Shown in pieces: positions 24,728-32,381 of a stretch of 64,000 nt of DNA. The position numbers and the translations under genes are program-made. Location of the stretch: assembly GCA_963797265.1 (NCBI GenBank), contig CAWCOY010000006.1, positions 1-64,000 on the forward strand. The letters run 5' to 3'. Positions within the stretch are counted from its first letter, which is position 1. Each line of letters starts with the position of its first letter. The notes beneath the pieces are model-generated. The model saw only the letters and a program-made list of their open reading frames with translations. It had not been told where the DNA came from and did not search any database. This DNA comes from DASUPK01 sp963797265. GTDB taxonomy: Bacteria; Actinomycetota; Thermoleophilia; Solirubrobacterales; 70-9.

Positions 24728-25771
24728 TCACCCGCTTGGGGCGAGTTGCGCTGAGCGGAGAGAACGCCTGTAGAGGATCCGGGCGACGAGGCCAGCCGGC
24801 AGGTAGAGCCAGTAGTTGAAGAGCCGGTACGCGAGCGTGGCCAGCACGGCATCGCCGCCGTTCACGCCGATCAGTGCGAGTGTGCCGGTGAGGCCTGCCT
24901 CGACCACACCGAGCCCGCCGGGCGTGAGCGGGAGCTGCCCGAGAAGCGATGTCGCCGCGTAGGCGACGAGCACCAGCGCGGCGTTGGGGTGCGCGCCCAC
25001 GGCGGCGAGAGCGAAGACGAGCGTGAGATAGTCGAACACCCATTTGCCGGCTGACGCCAGCAGCGCCTGCCACCAGTTACTGCCCACGGCCTCGGCGACG
25101 GCGGTCCGCTGGGCGAGCAGTCGCTCGGGTAGATCCTGCACGGGCTCAGAGCGCCGCCTCAGCTTGTTGATGGTCCACTGCGCCCCTCGTCCCACGGCGG
25201 TCAGGAAGCGGTCGCCGCTGAACGCGAAATAGCCGATCAGCACGATGCCCAGCAGCAGCACCGCGGAGACCCACGCCGCCGCCAGCAGCTTCGCGGGCAC
25301 GGCCAAACCCAGTACCACCAGCGGCAACGCCAGAACGTTGATGAGCAGCAGCGTGCCGAACACGATCGCCGAGGCGGCGGTCATGCCTGATGCCGCGCGG
25401 GCGGGCGGGACCCCCTCCTGCGACAGCATCTCGAACTGCAGCGCAGCCGACGTGGCGGCGCCCCCGGGCAGGAGCTCGCTCACCGCATTACCGACTAGGT
25501 ACGAGCGCAGGAATGGCCCCCAGCGATGCTCCCCCGTGGCGATCCGCTGCACCGCGCACATGCAGACGAGGCTCGCGCACTCGGTCACGGCCATCACCGC
25601 GAACCAGCCGGGCTCGATGTCACGCAGGCGCGGCCAGTCGCCGAGCACCTCACCGAGCTTGGGCGCGAGTCCGTAGAGCGCCAACCCGGCGACAGCCACC
25701 GCCAGCAAGCGCTTCAGGATCGCGCCGCGAGTGATCCGCCGGTGCTCGCTGGGTGCCGAGGCCACGGTCAT
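24728..25771 (-). CDS. flippase-like membrane protein, second paralogue
   Basis: 347 residues from ATG 25771 (MTVASAPSEH). It has eight hydrophobic segments and family motifs LVGNAVSELLPGGAATSAAL (residues about 100-120), then ATSLLGQLPLTPGGLGVVEA near residue 270 (PGGLG-E, a fuller match to the signature than the paralogue at 22413). The frame is open 132 bp further upstream, but that part lies in the block with repeat C. Probably a lipid flippase or lipid-linked sugar translocator. Confidence 0.83.
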   Translation of the reverse strand: MTVASAPSEHRRITRGAILKRLLAVAVAGLALYGLAPKLGEVLGDWPRLRDIEPGWFAVMAVTECASLVCMCAVQRIATGEHRWGPFLRSYLVGNAVSELLPGGAATSAALQFEMLSQEGVPPARAASGMTAASAIVFGTLLLINVLALPLVVLGLAVPAKLLAAAWVSAVLLLGIVLIGYFAFSGDRFLTAVGRGAQWTINKLRRRSEPVQDLPERLLAQRTAVAEAVGSNWWQALLASAGKWVFDYLTLVFALAAVGAHPNAALVLVAYAATSLLGQLPLTPGGLGVVEAGLTGTLALIGVNGGDAVLATLAYRLFNYWLYLPAGLVARILYRRSLRSAQLAPSG

Positions 25772-25850
25772 ACATTCTCCTGGCGATCCTTCCGGTTGCC
25801 ACGGTGCTCGGGGCTCTCGCTGGGCACCCGCCGATCGCGTTGGCGAGAAA

Positions 25851-26015
25851 TCGTGCGCCCAACTGTGCGTCCAACTCCCGACTTCGAGGCGAACTGAGAG
25901 CATCTCAGCACGCCTGAGACGCGCCTAGCTGGCCTCAGACGACCCCTCCTCGCCGTCATCATAATCCGCGTGTCGGGGGGTGCGAGTCCCTCCTCCGGCA
26001 TGAAGTAGCTGCAAA
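25851..26015 (+). repeat. dispersed att-like repeat, copy C, with tRNA(CAT) 3' half
   Basis: Carries the tRNA half at 25958-26000, with one extra G and one T-to-G change in the T-arm (GGGGGG then TGCGAG), so this copy could not fold as well. Upstream are GTGCGCCCAACT and GTGCGTCCAACT in tandem, then TCCCGACTTCG, and a perfect inverted CTCAG/CTGAG pair (25913-25917 region). The next gene (26021) starts only 6 bp after the conserved part. Confidence 0.78.
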
Positions 26016-26020
26016 TCGGC

Positions 26021-26584
<564 letters not shown>

Positions 26585-26663
26585 CCATCGGGCTTGTTTA
26601 GCGAATGCGCGGTCGTCTACACCGACCGACAGAGGAGCAGCCCAACTCACGCGATCGGAACCA

Positions 26664-26732
26664 GAGAAGGTCGCGCAGCTGGTCCTGGCTTAGCCCCGCA
26701 TCGCGCAGGATCCCGGCGAGGGCTCCCTCGAG
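26664..26732 (-). pseudogene. HicA-like toxin C-terminal remnant
   Basis: On the minus strand the piece reads LEGALAGILRDAGLSQDQL and then RDLL. It resembles the last helix of HicA mRNA-interferase toxins (TLRSILRQAG-type end). Nothing of the HicA dsRNA-binding core or a partner antitoxin is present. It abuts the tRNA 3'-end fragment at 26729-26747, which suggests truncation at a recombination site. The call rests on one short motif. Confidence 0.35.
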
Positions 26733-26747
26733 TCCCTCCTCCGGCAT
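26729..26747 (+). repeat. tRNA(CAT) 3'-end fragment, copy D
   Basis: CGAGTCCCTCCTCCGGCAT is identical to the last 18-19 bases of the tRNA half in copies A and B. The part 5' of it is unrelated, so this copy is shorter. It lies 728 bp after copy C. Confidence 0.65.
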
Positions 26748-26784
26748 CCCAGAAAGCCCCGCTACGGCGAGGTTTTCGCGCCGG

Positions 26785-27555
26785 TCAGCGAGACCGCTGG
26801 ATCACGTCCTCGATCGCGGCGACCACGGTGTCGGGCGCCTTGTTGAGGATCTGCGTGTGCTTGTGGGGCGTCGTTGCGAATATGGACACGCGCTCGTTGC
26901 TCGCCTCGGCGTCGGCGACGGCGGCGCGCACCGTGCGCATCTCCTCCTCGGTGGCGCCCGAGTGGGCTCCGGTGCCGACCACGAACACGGTCGGGCACGC
27001 CAGCGCCGCGAAGTCAGGCCCGAGCTCGCCGTTGACCGCGTCCATCTCGATCACGACGTCCGCGGACTCGGCGGGAGACATCCGGGCCGAACGGCCAAGC
27101 GCCGCCAGGATGCGCATGATCCAACCCAGCCGGCGGAACTGCTTCCGGACCTTCTGCTCACCGGCCTCGTCGAACATGGCGATCGGATAAGCGCCGTCGA
27201 TCAGTACCAGCCCGCCCACCTGCTCGGGGTGCTGGGCGGCGTAGCGCACCGCGATCGTGGCGCCGTAAGACCACCCGACGAGGATCAGACGTTCGATATC
27301 GGTCGCGTCGATGACCCGTCCGATGTCGTCGACCGCCGCACTTGCGGAGTAGTCGGCCGAGGTCCCCGACTTCCCGCGTGCCCGCGCGTCGAATCGCACC
27401 GCGCGGTACTTCTGGGCGAGCCTTCGGATGACCTGGTCCCAGTTCCGCACGGTGCCGAAGCCGCCGCTGAGGAACAGCAGGGGAGGCGTGCCGCCCGGGG
27501 TGTCGACGGCGTAGAGCTGGGTGTCCGCAGCAGGGATCATGAGTTGTCGGGACAT
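26785..27555 (-). CDS. alpha/beta hydrolase
   Basis: 256 residues with the alpha/beta-hydrolase order: PLLFLSGGFGTVRNWDQVI (oxyanion-hole region near residue 28), then VRFDARARGKSGT, and the nucleophile elbow ILVGWSYGATIAVRYAA (Ser at about residue 95). A C-terminal His near TTPHKHTQIL (about 230) and an Asp near the DAVNGELG segment complete a likely triad. No signal peptide. The reaction is unknown; esterase, lactonase or haloperoxidase-like activities are all possible. ATG 27555 begins MSRQLMIP. It lies between tRNA-end copies D and E. Confidence 0.83.
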   Translation of the reverse strand: MSRQLMIPAADTQLYAVDTPGGTPPLLFLSGGFGTVRNWDQVIRRLAQKYRAVRFDARARGKSGTSADYSASAAVDDIGRVIDATDIERLILVGWSYGATIAVRYAAQHPEQVGGLVLIDGAYPIAMFDEAGEQKVRKQFRRLGWIMRILAALGRSARMSPAESADVVIEMDAVNGELGPDFAALACPTVFVVGTGAHSGATEEEMRTVRAAVADAEASNERVSIFATTPHKHTQILNKAPDTVVAAIEDVIQRSR

Positions 27556-27594
27556 GGCGATCGGGCCGTTTCGGGTTGCGAGGATCGGTATTCA

Positions 27595-27632
27595 ATCGTC
27601 CTCCGGGGGCTTGGGTGCCCTCCTCCGGCATG
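27595..27632 (+). repeat. degenerate tRNA(CAT) 3'-end fragment, copy E
   Basis: GGGGGCTTGGGTGCCCTCC and TCCGGCATGA match the T-arm and acceptor strand of the other copies with four substitutions in the T-loop. Upstream AATC and CTCC remain of the core. The fragment lies 40 bp after the start codon of the hydrolase, outside it. Confidence 0.5.
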
Positions 27633-27718
27633 AGACCCGGCGCCTAGGTCCGATCTCACGTTTCGCCGTCGCCGGCCGCTCTATGTGAGACGGCACGCGA
27701 GTAAGAGAGGACGGCGAC

Positions 27719-28270
27719 ATGAACAACGCACGGGTCCACTGGACGATCTACGAGAGCCCGATTGGGCCGCTGACCCTCGTCGCGGGACCGAGCGGAATCA
27801 TCAACATGGGCTTCCCAGGCCGAGTCGGCCCGCCCGCCGAGGCCGCGAAGCGGCCGATGCGGGAGACCGTCGACCAGCTCGAGGCCTATTTCGCCGGCGA
27901 GCTCCGGACCTTCGATCTGGCGCTCGATCTGCACGGCACCCCCCTCCAGAAGAGGGTCTGGGATGAGCTGCTCGAGATCCCGTACGGGACGACCACGAGC
28001 TACGGCGAGCTCGCCGGGCGGATCGACGAGTCCCTCTATCGCTCCGACGTCGAGCCCTACCGACGAGCCCGGGTCGTGGGTGCCGCCAACGGTCGCAATC
28101 CGGTCCCGATCATCGTCCCCTGCCACCGGGTGATCGGCGCGGACGGCTCCCTCACCGGGTATGGCGGCGGCCTGCAGCGAAAGCAGGCGCTGCTCGACCT
28201 GGAGCGCAGGACCCTGGCCGGCGAGCCGCTCGATCCGAGCTGGTCCCACCGCCAGCTCGCAATGCTGTGA
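27719..28270 (+). CDS. ogt: methylated-DNA-protein cysteine methyltransferase
   Basis: 183 residues. YESPIGPLTLVAGPSGIINM is the N-terminal ribonuclease-like part. LQKRVWDELLEIPYGTTTSY is the DNA-reading helix with GELAGRI behind it. VVGAANGRNPVPIIVPCHRV contains the acceptor motif PCHRV with the active Cys at about residue 140, and DGSLTGYGGGLQRKQALLDL follows. It repairs O6-alkylguanine by self-methylation. A 12-13-residue insertion (ESLYRSDVEPYRR) between GRI and the ARVVG helix is longer than in typical Ogt. The gene converges on the STAS pseudogene with a 1-bp gap. Confidence 0.93.
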   Translation: MNNARVHWTIYESPIGPLTLVAGPSGIINMGFPGRVGPPAEAAKRPMRETVDQLEAYFAGELRTFDLALDLHGTPLQKRVWDELLEIPYGTTTSYGELAGRIDESLYRSDVEPYRRARVVGAANGRNPVPIIVPCHRVIGADGSLTGYGGGLQRKQALLDLERRTLAGEPLDPSWSHRQLAML

Positions 28271-28271
28271 C

Positions 28272-28615
28272 CTAGTCCGCGAAGGGCAGCACCTCGTCCA
28301 ATCGAGTCAGATGCATCACTCGCTCGACGGGCTCGGAACCACGCAGAAAGAGGAGCCGGTTGCCGGTTTTGGCACTCGCTCGCATAGGTCTCGAGGAGGA
28401 CTCGCAAGCCACTCGAGTCGATGAAGTTCGAGCCCCGACAGGTCCACGATGATCTCCTCAGCGTCGGTCTGCTCGCTGTGGCGCAGCTCCTTGGCGGCCA
28501 CCTCGATCCCGGCGAGGACGAGCTCGCCGTAGAACTCGACGACGTAGACCTGCGCCGGGTCTCGTTCGGTCCTTATCGACAGGGCCCCCTGCTCGATCCA
28601 GGATTCGTAGGTCAA
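28272..28615 (-). pseudogene. STAS-domain (anti-sigma antagonist-like) gene with two frameshifts
   Basis: Reading minus from ATG 28615, the first frame gives YVVEFYGELVLAGIEVAAKE and EEIIVDLSGL. One extra base at about 28430 shifts the rest to FIDSSGLRVLLETYASE, the signature phosphorylation-site motif D-SG-L of STAS proteins. A further extra base at about 28374 shifts to AKTGNRLLFLRGSEPVERV, and the frame ends at the TAG 28272. All three pieces are well-formed STAS segments. Removing the two bases would give about 113 residues, the normal size. The sigma partner is not in the window. Confidence 0.72.
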
Positions 28616-28844
28616 GGGCTTCCTCCTCCGTTACGAATGAGAAAGAAGTCCAGAGCCCAGTCTGCGGACTGACTCGTCCTTCGATTCTTGTCGACGCCCA
28701 AGCCCCTACTGAGCGCCGCCGGAGAGCGTACTCGCCTCCTGGGCCCACTCCAAATCGCGCTAGGCTGGGTGTCCGTTGGTTGGGATCTGATCGCCCCTCT
28801 ACCTCGCGCGCGGACACGGCTAGAGGGACGGGATCAAAGGCAGC

Positions 28845-29213
28845 ATGGAACAGACCCAACGAGGCGCGGTCTCCGCGGAGATCTCAACCGCGACAGTTCA
28901 AATTCTCTCCGAATACACCGGTCGTGGCCCCACCAAGGCCCACACCGTGATGAACAAGGACTCCGTCCTGATCCTGCTGGCTGACACCCTGACGAACGGA
29001 GAACGAAGCCTGGCGAGGATGGGGATGACCGATCACGTCCTGGAGACAAGGAAGCTTTACCAAGCGGCGATGCGAGAGGACCTGGTCGGTGCCGTCGAGA
29101 ACCACACGGGACGAAAGGTGATCGCGTTCATGAGCGATAACCACATGGATCCGGATATGGCTGCCGAGGTCTTCGTCCTAGAGCCGCTGCACGAAGACGG
29201 CGCTGGTAACTGA
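28845..29213 (+). CDS. DUF2294 domain protein
   Basis: 122 residues: VSAEISTATVQILSEYTGRG, then the conserved GPTKAHTVMNKDSVLILLAD, a LTNGERSLARMG-type helix, TRKLYQAAMREDLVGAVENH and TGRKVIAFMSDNHMDPDMA. The order and motifs match DUF2294, a small cytoplasmic family of unknown function. The TVMN segment is strongly kept. No clear Shine-Dalgarno precedes the ATG. It converges on the ferritin-like gene 20 bp away. Confidence 0.8.
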   Translation: MEQTQRGAVSAEISTATVQILSEYTGRGPTKAHTVMNKDSVLILLADTLTNGERSLARMGMTDHVLETRKLYQAAMREDLVGAVENHTGRKVIAFMSDNHMDPDMAAEVFVLEPLHEDGAGN

Positions 29214-29232
29214 GCGGAGACCTTCAGGGCAG

Positions 29233-30477
29233 CTAGCGCGTCCTCGACGGGACAGGCTCGCTCCGCCCGTTCGGGTCGGGCGCGCCAGTCTCGTCGAGCT
29301 CGGCGCGTAGCTCGCGGATCTTCGCCTTGTAGGCGCCCTCGTCGCCGCCGCAGAGGTACGTGCCCCAACGGGAGCCGTTGTGGACATGGGGAACCTCGTC
29401 GGCGAGCAGGTAGTCGAACACCTGGGCGATCTGGCGCTGGCCGCGCTCGATCAGCACCTTGCGGCGGTGGGAGTGGCGCCACATCGCCTTCTGCTCGGAG
29501 GTCGAGTTGAAGAGAGCGAGGCGGCCGAGCAGGTCGTGGGCGTAGACCGAGCGGAAGTAGGAGAAGCCGACCGGGTAGTCGCCCCAGTGGCAGCCAAGCT
29601 CCTTCGGCATCAGCAGCGAGTGAAGCTTCGCGTGGCGCATCTCGTCCCAGGTCTGGCGTGCCATATCGACGTGGAAGTCCCACGGCATCTCCGGGTGCTC
29701 GTGTGAGTTTCGGGCCATCAGCTCGGCCGCGCAGATCTCGGCGTCCATCAGGGCGTGGAAGAAGTGGCGCTGCTCCTCCGGCTCGACCGGAACGTGATTC
29801 TCGTCGGGGTCGTTGATGTAAAGCTCGCGGGCGAGGAAGGGATCACCGTCAGTGGTCACTTCGACGAAGTCGTCGCGTGCGGGCTCGACCAGGGGCCGCA
29901 TGATCCGCAGCGCTCGCGGCTCGGCCTTCAGGCGGATCGGGAGGGCGCCGAGGTCGTCGATCGCGGGGGCGCCGGGCAACTCCGCGGCGCCCCCCAGCAC
30001 CGCGACATGGCGCTCCTGCCGCTCAACCAGCTGGGTGAGCAGCCGCAGCGAGGGCTCGTCGGAGACCGGGTCGAGATTCTCCAGATGGATTCGGAAGGCG
30101 CGGATCAGCGCCGGCTTCGCAGTGCCATAGGCCAGCTCGAGGTAGCCGGCCGGGTTCGGCGCCTGGTCGAGGTGGTCGAGCAGCTCGGCCAGCTCCTCGC
30201 CGGGGGCGCCGGGGTAGTCGCTCGGATGGCGCAGCTCGTAGAGCCGGCGGCGGATCTTGCTGATCGCTCGAGCGTCGTCGTGGAGGTGGTCGCCGAGCGC
30301 GTACTTGACCTCGAACTCGGGCGCGAGCGCGAGCCAGCCGGCCGAGAGGTGGACCAGCTCGCGCAGCAGGTGGAGGTAGCTCGAGAAGCGGATCGCGTTC
30401 TCGTCGACGTCGTAGCCCAGCCTCAACCGATCAGGCCCCAGCAGGCCGGGTCCGGCGTGGTCAGGCTCGTGTCTCAT
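29233..30477 (-). CDS. DUF455 ferritin-like diiron-type protein
   Basis: 414 residues, all helical. ARAISKIRRRLYELRHPS lies near residue 70, and the second half carries carboxylate and His pairs typical of a ferritin-like four-helix bundle: LMDAEICAAELMARNSHEHP (residues about 240-260), MARQTWDEMRHAKLHSLLM (EMRHA, about 275-295) and QVFDYLLADEVPHVHNGSRW (DEVPHV, about 360-380). E-x-x-H pairs could bind two metals. Members of DUF455 include proteins linked to tRNA hydroxylation and thiol metabolism, but no reaction is proven here. It overlaps the ATP-grasp gene by 17 bp at its 5' end and is the last gene of the 34.1-29.2 kb operon. The tail past residue 395 is disordered. Confidence 0.75.
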   Translation of the reverse strand: MRHEPDHAGPGLLGPDRLRLGYDVDENAIRFSSYLHLLRELVHLSAGWLALAPEFEVKYALGDHLHDDARAISKIRRRLYELRHPSDYPGAPGEELAELLDHLDQAPNPAGYLELAYGTAKPALIRAFRIHLENLDPVSDEPSLRLLTQLVERQERHVAVLGGAAELPGAPAIDDLGALPIRLKAEPRALRIMRPLVEPARDDFVEVTTDGDPFLARELYINDPDENHVPVEPEEQRHFFHALMDAEICAAELMARNSHEHPEMPWDFHVDMARQTWDEMRHAKLHSLLMPKELGCHWGDYPVGFSYFRSVYAHDLLGRLALFNSTSEQKAMWRHSHRRKVLIERGQRQIAQVFDYLLADEVPHVHNGSRWGTYLCGGDEGAYKAKIRELRAELDETGAPDPNGRSEPVPSRTR

Positions 30478-31888
30478 CCCTCAGCTCCTCACCCTCCGGA
30501 TCTCCCTCCTGATCGGCGAGCAAACGTCGCTTGTGGCGACCCACCACGCTGGGCAGCAGGCCGCCGCCGGCCGAGACGTTGATCACCGCCTGGTCGGAGA
30601 TCCGAGTGATCATCCCCGCATAGCGCCCGCCGATCCCGAACGGGTTGATGTTGAAGCGCTTCAGGCGCATCTGCACGTGCCCGTCCTCGACGGTGGGGAA
30701 CATCTCCTCGGGCACCGGCACGTACTCCTGGACGATGAAGTCGCCCGCGTGAGCGTGCTCGGCGATGACCCGGTCCCACTCGGCCTGCTCTGTCTCCATC
30801 CCCAGCGCAACGTGGTGGCCGCCGTATTCCGAGGCCGGCTTCATCACGAGCCGCGCCCGATTGTCGGAAACGAAGTCGAGCAGATCCACTCGCCACTGCC
30901 CGTAGGTGACCGACCCGGGTCGCAGGATCCGGGTCCAGGGAATGGTCGCCGCGATCACCTCGGCCTCGCGTGGCTCGACCAGGTGTGCGAATCGCGGATC
31001 GTCGAGCAGGGCCATCAGCTTCTTGTTGTTGGCGACCCGGGCGCGGGGCGGATTGACCAGGCAGACGGCGCCGTCGCGATAGGCAGCGGTGAGATCGCCT
31101 TCGGAGAGATCGTCGATCAGGGCCCGGCGGTAGACGAGGTGGGTGGCCTCGCCGCCCGCGCGGAGGACCGACCCGTCATAGGCGAGCTCATCGGTGGTCG
31201 GATGGATCGCTTCGATCCCCGCCTCGACCGCGGCGGCGCAGATGATCCGGAACTCAGGGACCGAGGGGCTCCCGGGGACATCCACGAGTGCCAGCCGCGG
31301 GGTCTCGGGCAGCTCGGGGACCCGGCCTCGCTGGTCGCGCATCGCGCGGTAGGCATCGAGCAGGGTCTCGATGAGGAGCGGCAGCATCGGGTCATACGCG
31401 GTGTCGAACTCCCCGTCCACCCGCGGCAGTGAGATCGCCCGCCGAAGGCCGTCGTGCAGGACGTCGGTGTACCCGATGCCCGCCGGCGAGTCGGCGTTGA
31501 ACTCGAGGAACTTGACCTGGTCCCCGGCAAGGAAGGCGTCCAGGCGGCAGATGCGAAGTGGACGCGGGTAGCCGGGGCCGACCCGGACCAGCGAATCCTC
31601 GAAGGTGGGAAGGGCCAGCTCCTCCTGGAGGCGATCGTCGCCGTGGTAGGCCTCGCAGAAACGGTCGAGGACCCTGCAGAGGGACTCGACCGCGCGGCGC
31701 ACCCGCCGGACCTGCCCGGGGGAGACGAAGTGCGGCATCAGCACGAAGGGGATCGTGTGGCCGTCGAAGACGACGTCGTGCTCGACCAGCCAGGCCTCGA
31801 TCTCCGACTCGAGCTCGGCACAGCGGTCGCCGAGCTTGGATAGCTCGACCAGGTGCTGGAGCTTCAAGTCGCTCACTTGATCGGGCAT
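30461..31888 (-). CDS. ATP-grasp ligase (glutathionylspermidine-synthase-like, permuted)
   Basis: 475 residues. Near residue 130, AFLAGDQVKFLEFNADSPAG matches the F-LEFN(A)D motif of circularly permuted ATP-grasp enzymes. CLVNPPRARVANNKKLMALL near residue 285 is the substrate or ATP loop with the N-P-P and the K-L. The later RLVMKPASEYGGHHVALGM (about 345-365) provides the ATP-grasp lysine and glycine loop, and DFIVQEYVPVPEEMF is the metal-binding Glu strand. It should couple ATP hydrolysis to an amide bond between a carboxylate and an amine. The substrate is unknown. Its stop region overlaps the ferritin-like gene by 17 bp; the Lrp gene lies 13 bp upstream. Confidence 0.8.
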   Translation of the reverse strand: MPDQVSDLKLQHLVELSKLGDRCAELESEIEAWLVEHDVVFDGHTIPFVLMPHFVSPGQVRRVRRAVESLCRVLDRFCEAYHGDDRLQEELALPTFEDSLVRVGPGYPRPLRICRLDAFLAGDQVKFLEFNADSPAGIGYTDVLHDGLRRAISLPRVDGEFDTAYDPMLPLLIETLLDAYRAMRDQRGRVPELPETPRLALVDVPGSPSVPEFRIICAAAVEAGIEAIHPTTDELAYDGSVLRAGGEATHLVYRRALIDDLSEGDLTAAYRDGAVCLVNPPRARVANNKKLMALLDDPRFAHLVEPREAEVIAATIPWTRILRPGSVTYGQWRVDLLDFVSDNRARLVMKPASEYGGHHVALGMETEQAEWDRVIAEHAHAGDFIVQEYVPVPEEMFPTVEDGHVQMRLKRFNINPFGIGGRYAGMITRISDQAVINVSAGGGLLPSVVGRHKRRLLADQEGDPEGEELRDETRA

Positions 31889-31901
31889 CCCGGTCCCTCG
31901 C

Positions 31902-32381
31902 TCAGCGCCTGCGCTTCGCCTTGGTGACGCTGCCGTTGCTGGCCGGGCGCTCGAACAGGGTGGAAAGGACGACCTGGGTCTGGGTCCGGGTCACCCCTGG
32001 GGTCTCACGGATCCGTTCCAGGGCCTCCTCCAGGTGCTGGGTGTCCGCGGCGCGCACGTGCAGGATCGCGCTCGGGGCGCCGGCGATCGTGTACGCACCT
32101 TCGACCTCGGGGTGCCTGGAGACGGCGGCGGCCACCTCGGCTCCCGCCATGCTCCCCTCGCAATAGAGCTCGACGAAGGCGTGGCTGTGCCAGCCGAAGG
32201 CGGTCGGCTCGATCGTCGCCGTGTAGCCCCGGATGACCCCAGCGGCCTCGAGCCGGTCGACCCGTCGCTTCACCGCGGGCGCCGAGAGCGATACGCGGTC
32301 GCCGATGTCCTGGAACGAACGGCGCGCGTTCTCCCGCAACAGCGCAACGATCTGTTCGTCTATTTCGTCGATTCTCGCCAC
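31902..32381 (-). CDS. Lrp/AsnC-family transcriptional regulator
   Basis: 159 residues. The helix-turn-helix is DEIDEQIVALLRENARRSFQ followed by DIGDRVSLSAPAVKRRVDRL (residues 4-46). The C-terminal RAM-type domain follows: GYTATIEPTAFGWHSHAFVE, VEGAYTIAGAPSAILHVRAA and LERIRETPGVTRTQTQVVLS. Such proteins sense amino acids. The gene starts inside the end of the MIO-lyase gene (22-bp overlap), and the ATP-grasp gene starts 13 bp after it, so it is likely an autoregulator of this operon. The C-terminal EERP-like tail is Lys/Arg-rich (TKAKRRR). Confidence 0.9.
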   Translation of the reverse strand: MARIDEIDEQIVALLRENARRSFQDIGDRVSLSAPAVKRRVDRLEAAGVIRGYTATIEPTAFGWHSHAFVELYCEGSMAGAEVAAAVSRHPEVEGAYTIAGAPSAILHVRAADTQHLEEALERIRETPGVTRTQTQVVLSTLFERPASNGSVTKAKRRR

